DNA of 57,345 bases from the NCBI GenBank assembly GCA_018398765.1, contig JAHBMJ010000012.1, positions 1 through 57,345 on the forward strand, given 5' to 3'. The stretch is from Chromera velia. Taxonomy: Eukaryota > Sar > Chromeraceae. Shown piece by piece: positions 50,664 to 57,345 of this stretch. Both the position numbers and the translations under genes were made by a program. Each line of letters starts with the position of its first letter. Position 1 is the stretch's first letter. Under the pieces are notes generated by a model. The model worked only from the letters and a program-made list of their open reading frames with translations, was not told the origin of the DNA and searched no databases.

Positions 50664-52513
50664 TGACTGACCGCAATCCAAATGAAGATCTCGAGGGCTT
50701 GCTTGCTGAAGACCTCCGTGATATCAGTATTGTGGAAGACCATTCCAGCACTGAAACGACCATGCAGATCGAAGCAGAAAGCAACACTCTCGTGGAGCAT
50801 TCGTACATTACATCACTAATTGACCTGGAAAGTGCAAATAAAAAGGCACCACTACGTCAGAAAAAGTGTCAGAGCAGTAGCCAAAGTCTTTCAATGACAG
50901 TGTCATGGTTGTTTCGAAAAAAGAGAGACAGAAAGAGCCCAGGGGGACTCAAGGATAGATGTGCAGGCTGCATGTTGTGGGTCAATATTCTCACGAAGAC
51001 TCCGATTTCACTTGACCTCTGTGCTCACACATACATACGCCGACTGACATTGGATTCATAAGGTCGGTGTACGAATATAATTGCAAAACCAGCAGAAAGA
51101 AAAGCCACTCACTCACCCACCCCGTGATGAAGGCGAGGATGCAGATCAACAGAGCCTCCAGAGCATTCACCCAAATGTCTCGGAAGGGTCGAAGCCAAAT
51201 GGTTGCTGCTGCCGAGGCCAGGGAAAGAGTGAGGAGAATGAACGCTTGGGTGAGAGGGCGACTGCGCATGGAGACGTACACAACCGCAATCGCGACCTCT
51301 CTGATAGTGTCAATGATATGCCACCAGTATCTGCACACATAATCAATGCACCCCACTCACCAGCATCATCAATCTACCAAGCGAACGTATGAAGTGTCAG
51401 AGACGTTTTCTTGAGTTCGTGGGCTCCTTGGGTATGAAGAAAAGGAAAAACTAATTTGCAGGCTCATCAAAAAGTGGAATGAAACCATAGAGAAATAGAG
51501 GCCCAAATGGATTTGCTTCGCGAAATCAACCCACAACGGCCTTTCTGACTAGCACGACGACTCGATCGCTCGAGATGGTCGCTGAGTGGCTGCATGGTCA
51601 TGAGTTGCCGAACACAGGAAAGAGAACTGCGGGCCTCTTTCTGTCTGTCTCGATACTTTGAGTCACCCCCAAAGTGACTTTCTTTCTTTCTTTCCCTTTA
51701 CTGGTCGACCCATGATTGTTGACTGCATGATGAGTTGACTGATCGAAGGAAGTTCTTGCAGGGAGTGCAACACCAATTTGCTTCTATGCCAACTGGCCCC
51801 CCGACCTCTCGGGCCTGTAATGCATGAATCTGGTAGTTGCATGCGTTCTGTATGAAAGAATTCTGTATGAAAGTAAACGCATGCGCATGCACCGACCTCT
51901 CGGGCCTGTAATGCATGAATCTGGTAGAGAAGAGCATGAAGGTGTCTTGGTCAGCAAGGGTGTTGGTGGCTGCGGCCTGCAAGCATGTTCACAGAAAGAA
52001 AGACAGAAGCACAAGCGGAATTAAGGACAAATTTCTTTCTTTCTCCGCCTTCAGATCTCATATGCCGGTTGTCATGGGGCGTCGGCATTTCATTTCGTCT
52101 TTTTTTTTTGTTTCGATTGCATGTTCCACTTCACGAGGAGGTGCATCATTGTTGCCAAATGGGCCGTTCTCTTTCTCCAAAAGTGAAGAACTTGTGCTCA
52201 AATCTGTTTCAAACTAGCTCAAAAGAGAACGAAGAAGGTTACGATCCAATTCTTTTGGTATGCACCACTACTTGTCGCTCCCCTTTTCGCAACAAATTCC
52301 TGCTCATCATGCCCTTACGCGAACTGCGAACTGACTGACTGACTGACTGATTGACTGACTGACTGATTGACTGACTGACTGACTGACTGACTGACTGACT
52401 GACTGTGACTGACTGACTGTGACTGACTGACTGTGACTGACTGACTGTGACTGACTGACTGTGACTGACTGACTGACTGACTGACTGACTGACTGACTGA
52501 CTGACAGACTGAT

Positions 52514-52545
<32 letters not shown>

Positions 52546-52656
52546 TGACTGACTGACCGACTGACTGACTGTGACTGACTGACTGACTGACTGACTGACT
52601 GACTGACTGACTAGTTGACTGACTGACTGACTGACTGACTGACAGACTGATTGACT

Positions 52657-52699
<43 letters not shown>

Positions 52700-52711
52700 T
52701 GACAGACTGAT

Positions 52712-52743
<32 letters not shown>

Positions 52744-53636
52744 TGACTGACTGACCGACCGACCGACTGACTGGCTGACTGACTGACTGACTGACCGACC
52801 GACTGACTGACTGACTGACTGACTGACAGACTCACATACCCGTCGAATCCCCAAGAAGGTCCAGATCTCAAAGGCGACTGTGAAGCAGAGAATGGAGACC
52901 ATTCCGAAGGCCATCCGAACATAATTGCCCCAAGTTGGACACGCCACAGTGGGATACCCTTCAAGGGTGTCACCTTCCTCGCTCCCGTTGTACGAGCAGA
53001 ACAAGGGCTCCATCGCTCTGATTGTGCAAGAATTCATTTTGAATATCTATTGTTGCATGGCTTGCGCATGAATACGAAATGTGCGTATGCATTTATGTAC
53101 AAGTGGGATTGCATGAATGCGAGGTGGGATGAAACTGTGCTCGACCTGTTGTGCTCTTGGGTGCCTCTGACAATGTGTTCACGGAGAGATCGATCGAAGC
53201 AACGAAAGCGGCAAAGGAATAGAGAATGCGGAGACAACTTCAATTGACTGCAGACGGCCATGAGCCATCCTACCTACCTGGCAATCATGATGATCTGGAC
53301 CTCGTCAATGAAAGCGAACAACCTGCTCATCGAGTGATTCCGCCACCTTTTCACTCCCTGCAGAGTCGTCGGCAGACCGAAGTAACCGACCTGCAGACGA
53401 AAGAACGGGAGGGAGAAAGGAAGATCAAGCTGCCACATACAGATCGATGTCATCATGCGCAGAGAAGGACAGCGGTAGTACAATCAAATCATTCTATGCG
53501 GGTTGTTTTGTTCTGTTTGTGGATCATCGGATCACAAAACTTCTTTCTGCCCACTTTCCGCCTGCAAGTAATCAGCCAACAGCATTAATAAATCTCTCTG
53601 AATCTATCCTTCCTTTGGTTTTCTTTCTTTGAGCAT

Positions 53637-53672
<36 letters not shown>

Positions 53673-54337
53673 TCGTTCCTTCGCTCCTTCGTTCCTTCGT
53701 TCGTTCCTTCGTTCATTCATTCATTCATTCTTTCTTTCTTCCTTTCTTTCTTTCTTTCTTTCAGGATGGACCTCACTCCCCTGCACACTCAGACCAACAC
53801 ACGCAGCCCGCTGCCTTACGCAAAAGCAAACAGAAAATTAGAAGAAGAAAGCGAATAGACTTACCAGACTGTCAGCGTTGATCCTCTTGGTTTTATGGAA
53901 CCAAAAATGGAAGTACGCGGCTCCAAACACGGCGCTCAAACATCCGAACGCCAGGAAAGGTATGTATTCCTGGAGGACAGAAACAAAACAAAAAAGAAAG
54001 AAAGAGCGATTGCAGCATGACAAGACAAAACGCACACACCACCGCACGATGGTCTCACAAAACATCCTAGGAAGAAGCAAAGAGTAATTTCACTTTGTGG
54101 GGTTAGTGCTATTATCTTCAATCTTTCAGGGGTGCGGAAGGTAACGAGAGAGGATGAGATGGAAGGAATAATGTACCTGAGAAAAAGATTGAAAAAAGCA
54201 GTGAAAAGAATGATAGAGCAGCACGCAGACGCAGACAGACCAGCACGCAGAAGCACATGCGAAGGAATGCGCGCACGTACAGACACCAAAATGCAGGTCG
54301 GACAGAGAGGAAGAAAACGGTCCACGGAACGAGACAT

Positions 54338-54404
<67 letters not shown>

Positions 54405-54464
54405 TACATATACACATATATATATGTATGGATATATATACAGTTGGATTGTTGGACACACACA

Positions 54465-54503
<39 letters not shown>

Positions 54504-57233
54504 CGAGCAAGCGAGCGAGCGACAGAGAGACCTGTGGCCACCACCAAAAGGGATACATTGTTGAAGCTTCGACGCCGTCATAACATTCTGTCCTGCACAC
54601 AAAAAAGGAATGTTCGGACGGAGGGAAAGAGAAAAATGTGCGTGTTTATGTGCAGAAGAAGGAGGCGCCAGGTGGAAGGAGTGATGGACACAAATGCAGG
54701 AAGCTTGAAGAAAACACAGAAGAAATTGCACACGCATTCACAAACGCCCCCATGCCCCAACTGACCCCAGAAAGTCCGTCCGCAAGTTCGTCAATGACAG
54801 AGCAACGGAGAGGTAGTCGAAGGAGGTAGGCCAATGGAGGCCCATCCTCAGGATGAAGTATAACATTTCCATGAACCTGCAGTCCGAATAAAAATGGAAT
54901 GAATATTGGTTGAGTTGCAGAGAGAAACAATTCGCAGAATGGGTAGAAACACAATCAGAGGACCGAGTCAATCAATTTGTATGCTTGAGGGCGATCGAAA
55001 GAAAAGATTGATGTTTCTAGTGTTACACCCGGCGAGTGCTCCGGCACCTGTGGTCCCCTTCCATGCAGTGCTTGATTCTTTTGTCGTTCAGACGTCAAGT
55101 GGATCTTCTTCAAGACAATTCGGCAATTGGGGTCGGGGAGGAATTTTTCTCCTCTCCACAAACGAGCTGCCATGCAGGTCTGCATGGGTGCATGTGCTCC
55201 CCCCCACCTGGTGGCAGCTGCGAGACTGGGGAAGTGGTTTGACTGGACGAGGACGGCGTAGACGAAGATCAGAACGGGGAACAGCGGGAGGAATGTCATG
55301 AGAGCAGAGACTCCTCGAGATGGACACGCGACGCAGAACTGCACGCAGGTCGGAAGATTCACAGCTAGATTTAAGATCATGTGAGAAAGAACACGAAGAA
55401 GAGTACATCGAGGCTGTTGAACTGGAAGAAGGCGCTACAAAGGTTTTCGGAGAAAGCAAGCAAAGAAAAGACGTGCGATAACAGGGAAGGAGGAAAGGAA
55501 AGTCAACCAAAGCAATTGAAAAAGAGCTCTCCATCCTGGTTACATTCGTGCAAATAATCGCCTGATCAATGAATTTCCCCCTCATTCAGATAGAATCTGT
55601 ATGTGATTGGAAGAGGAATACCAGAAACACAAATGCAAAAGAATTAACTCACCTCTCCAGCAATTTTCCAGAATCCTTCCGAGCACTCCGCACACTGCAC
55701 GCCTGTGTATCTGCATACAGAATTAACAGAATTGCTCGAAGAATTAAGTGTCCTCTTCGTTGTCCTTCCTGTGTTCGATCCCTTCCAGGAAAGGCAGCCA
55801 GGGCAATAAAGTTTGGATCAATTCAAGAAAGCTAGACGAAATTGTGCACCACTGCGGGACACCATGTTTTCGCAATTGTGTTCGAAGCGCTCCAAACCAA
55901 TCCCCAAACCACCCATGCACCCTCTCTCGTTTCTGGATACTCTGACAAAAGCAAAAAAAGTTCGAGATTCAATTTTCACTCACCCCTCGGCACAATTTGT
56001 CACGTTGTTGAAGCCGTCGCACCTGCAAGAGATTTAAGCGGGGCACCTATGATTTCTTTAATTTCAGGCTAGGGGTCAGACTCAGAAGAATGATCGCTGT
56101 TTCACAGCGGATCAGGAAAAAATATGAAAAGAGAGAGAGAGAGAGAGAGAGAGACATAAAAGCAGGGAGGTTGAGGGCACAGGAAAAAAGAAATCAGAAA
56201 AAGAGAACAAGCAAGCTGTATTACTGTTGGAAGAGAAGAAGTGATTTTGATCCCTCCTCCTACTTGGCGCTTTCGGTATCTCTTTTCAGAGTTTCGCGCA
56301 CGTCTTGTGTTCTTGATGGTTCATCATCACATATTTGTACGTCGGAGTCTACAGTTCTTGGCTTCTCGTCGTATCATCACAGACAGATTTCAGGGAGGAC
56401 TTCCAAAGGAAACTCCTTTCACTTCGACCCCCTCAGTCACCTTCGGAACGCATTTGCCACCGCACTTGCTGGACAACTCGTCACCATTCACGGCTTGAGA
56501 GAGACGATGACTTCTTCCTTAGAAGACCGAGTTGACTGACTTGGCAGGCGGGTTGCAGGAGAAGAGAACGTCACGACGGGATGTCGCCGAGAAGTATCCG
56601 TATTTGGGCATTGGCGGGGCCAGAAGGCCTGGAGCGAATGTACGCAGCATGTCATCATATTGAGACAAGGCAAAGGAAAAGGCAAAGGCAAACACCCCAC
56701 TCACAGGTGAGGGTGCAGAAAGAAAGAAAGAAAGAAAGAAACACGCATGTATACTCTTTGTATCGATATGACGTACACACTCCGAAGAGACTCGACTGCG
56801 TTCAGAGATCAAGCACTCTTGAAATGATGTCTCAATGGCCTGACAGGGACACGTGAAAGGCCAACCATTTTCCATATTCTTGATATCGTGGAGTCTTTGA
56901 AGGAGTCCACTTGCCTTCATGCAAACGAGAGACCGCGCAAAAAGATCTCCTTCCATCTTTGTTCAGAGGACACATACAGCGAGAACATACAGGCAGCATC
57001 TAAAGCTGGCCCATGGCACCGGCATTTTGGATGAAAGGACATACAAACCCGAAAAGGAAATAACGTGGTTGCTTTAGCAGAAAAAGACACACATGCCATC
57101 CATCCCACCTTCGCACTGTGCACCAAGAGGGCACTCGGCGCACCCCTCTCCCGTCTCGACCATCTCTCTTATTCTGACGATCGCCAGGCTCCCTTCAGGC
57201 TGGGCAACCGACGAGTTTGCAAGCTCGACCGTC
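45593..57233 (-). CDS. Large Cys-rich multi-pass membrane protein, CRMP-like (5' end outside window)
   Basis: Minus-strand exons: 57233-57109, 56949-56911, 56628-56541, 56468-56441, 56348-56302, 56022-55984, 55710-55653, 55338-55208, 54876-54766, 54592-54532, 53969-53865, 53390-53278, 53017-52840, 51976-51897, 51330-51121, 50750-50672, 50375-50049, 49682-49614, 49373-49090, 48621-48046, 47749-47558, 46787-46649, 46390-45593. Total 3,876 coding bases in phase, 1,291 residues. The visible ectodomain (1-141) has paired Cys motifs (CAECPLGAQC, KCGGKC, GYTGVQCAECSEGFW, FCVACPSRG) of the EGF/GCC2_GCC3 kind. About seven or eight membrane spans follow (about 145-500), with RFMHYRPERYWW across one splice. 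A cytosolic tail of about 750 residues ends in an acidic Asp/Glu/Gly-rich stretch. The layout resembles alveolate cysteine repeat modular proteins (CRMPs), which act in apicomplexan rhoptry discharge; orthology is unproven. Exons 2 and 5 are the weakest calls. The N-terminus lies beyond 57345. Confidence 0.75.
48656..48915. repeat. Compound CA / GA / CAGA microsatellite in an intron
   Basis: CA, GA, then CAGA/CAGG tetramers and GA again, in the intron upstream (in gene sense) of the exon starting at 48621. It lies directly next to the acceptor side, so the coding-strand polypyrimidine tract is the repeat itself. Confidence 0.9.
51801..51927. repeat. 36-bp exact direct repeat spanning an exon end and its splice donor
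   Basis: CCGACCTCTCGGGCCTGTAA and the next 16 bases occur identically at 51801-51836 and 51892-51927. On the gene strand each copy carries the end of exon 14 (FMHYRPER) and its GTCGG donor. The copy at 51801 lies in the following intron. A 13-bp tandem repeat, TTCTGTATGAAAG, lies between them (about 51846-51872). Confidence 0.95.
52328..52830 (-). repeat. (GTCA)n array of about 500 bp filling the start of an intron
   Basis: Nearly pure tetramer with TGAC, CTGT and CCGA variants. In gene sense it follows the donor GTATGTGAGTC at 52839 and reads GTCAGTCAGTCA, so it repeats the commonest donor motif of this window dozens of times. Confidence 0.95.
53635..53765 (+). repeat. (CTTT)n with CTTC/GTTC/ATTC variants
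   Basis: A tetranucleotide tract in an intron of the CRMP-like gene, with a middle part that drifts through CGTTC and CATT variants. Confidence 0.9.
54342..54505. repeat. Compound (CA)n-(TA)n-(CA)n-(GA)n block
   Basis: Alternating purine-pyrimidine sequence over about 140 bp (CA, then TA, mixed CA/TA, then CA) followed by GA, close to the exon starting at 54592. Such tracts can adopt Z-DNA or cruciform forms in vitro. Confidence 0.9.
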
Positions 57234-57345
57234 CTGCAAGCACAGGTGACGGGAGTAAAAGAGAACCCGTGAGTCGAGAGTCAAAGCAACTTTCATTTTT
57301 TGTAAATCCTGATTGAGGGGAGGAAGCGAGAGAGAGAGAGGGGGG
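57234..57345 (-). other. Intron upstream of the first visible CRMP-like exon
   Basis: In gene sense this stretch ends in CCTGTGCTTGCAG, a good acceptor for the exon starting at 57233. The upstream exons lie beyond the window. Confidence 0.6.

Noticed and set aside
55090-55169. Possible cassette exon in the CRMP-like gene
   Set aside because: Its end phase does not match the next exon, whereas skipping it joins AAATR to FMEMLYF cleanly.

Overview
The window is nuclear DNA from a eukaryote with intron-rich genes. The best fit is a chromerid-type alveolate alga (a photosynthetic relative of apicomplexans); this is inference, with no rRNA or organelle marker to prove it. The reasons are: a nuclear gene for a thylakoid-lumen protein with a three-part leader (signal peptide, transit peptide starting with Phe, Tat-type lumen signal), as expected for a red-derived complex plastid; TGCATGCA motifs in divergent promoters, as in apicomplexan ApiAP2 target promoters; a membrane protein with a Cys-rich ectodomain resembling alveolate CRMPs; and many GT-AG introns, often with GTCAGT or GTGAGT donors and TGCAG acceptors, packed with microsatellites.

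Layout. (1) 468-3661 (+): RRM RNA-binding protein with a very long Pro/Gln/Tyr/His-rich tail. (2) 3662-10055: no supported gene; microsatellite-rich, then an AT-rich island. (3) 10056-11147 (-): intronless DUF218/YdcF-like protein, divergent from (4) 11843-14911 (+): plastid lumen protein resembling MPH2/TL16.5. (5) 15061-15569: non-autonomous DNA transposon (MITE). (6) 16454-19122 (+): small protein with a PIERCE-like (ciliary microtubule inner protein) motif. (7) 19123-20480: AT-rich spacer. (8) 20481-25126 (-): type II membrane nucleotide pyrophosphatase/phosphodiesterase (ENPP), divergent from (9) 26169-31457 (+): PH-domain protein kinase with a 745-residue disordered tail. (10) 31458-45592: 14 kb with no supported gene, including a degraded element at about 43.1-44.6 kb. 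(11) 45593-57233 (-): the C-terminal 1,291 residues, in 23 exons, of a large Cys-rich multi-pass membrane protein that runs off the right edge.

The exon chains were built by hand from splice sites and phase. For genes 1, 6, 8, 9 and 11 the summed exon lengths are divisible by three and domain motifs continue across junctions, which is strong internal support. Gene 4 has one unresolved junction. The genes do not form an operon or an evident pathway. Two head-to-head pairs (DUF218/lumen protein and ENPP/kinase) share short GC-rich promoter regions.
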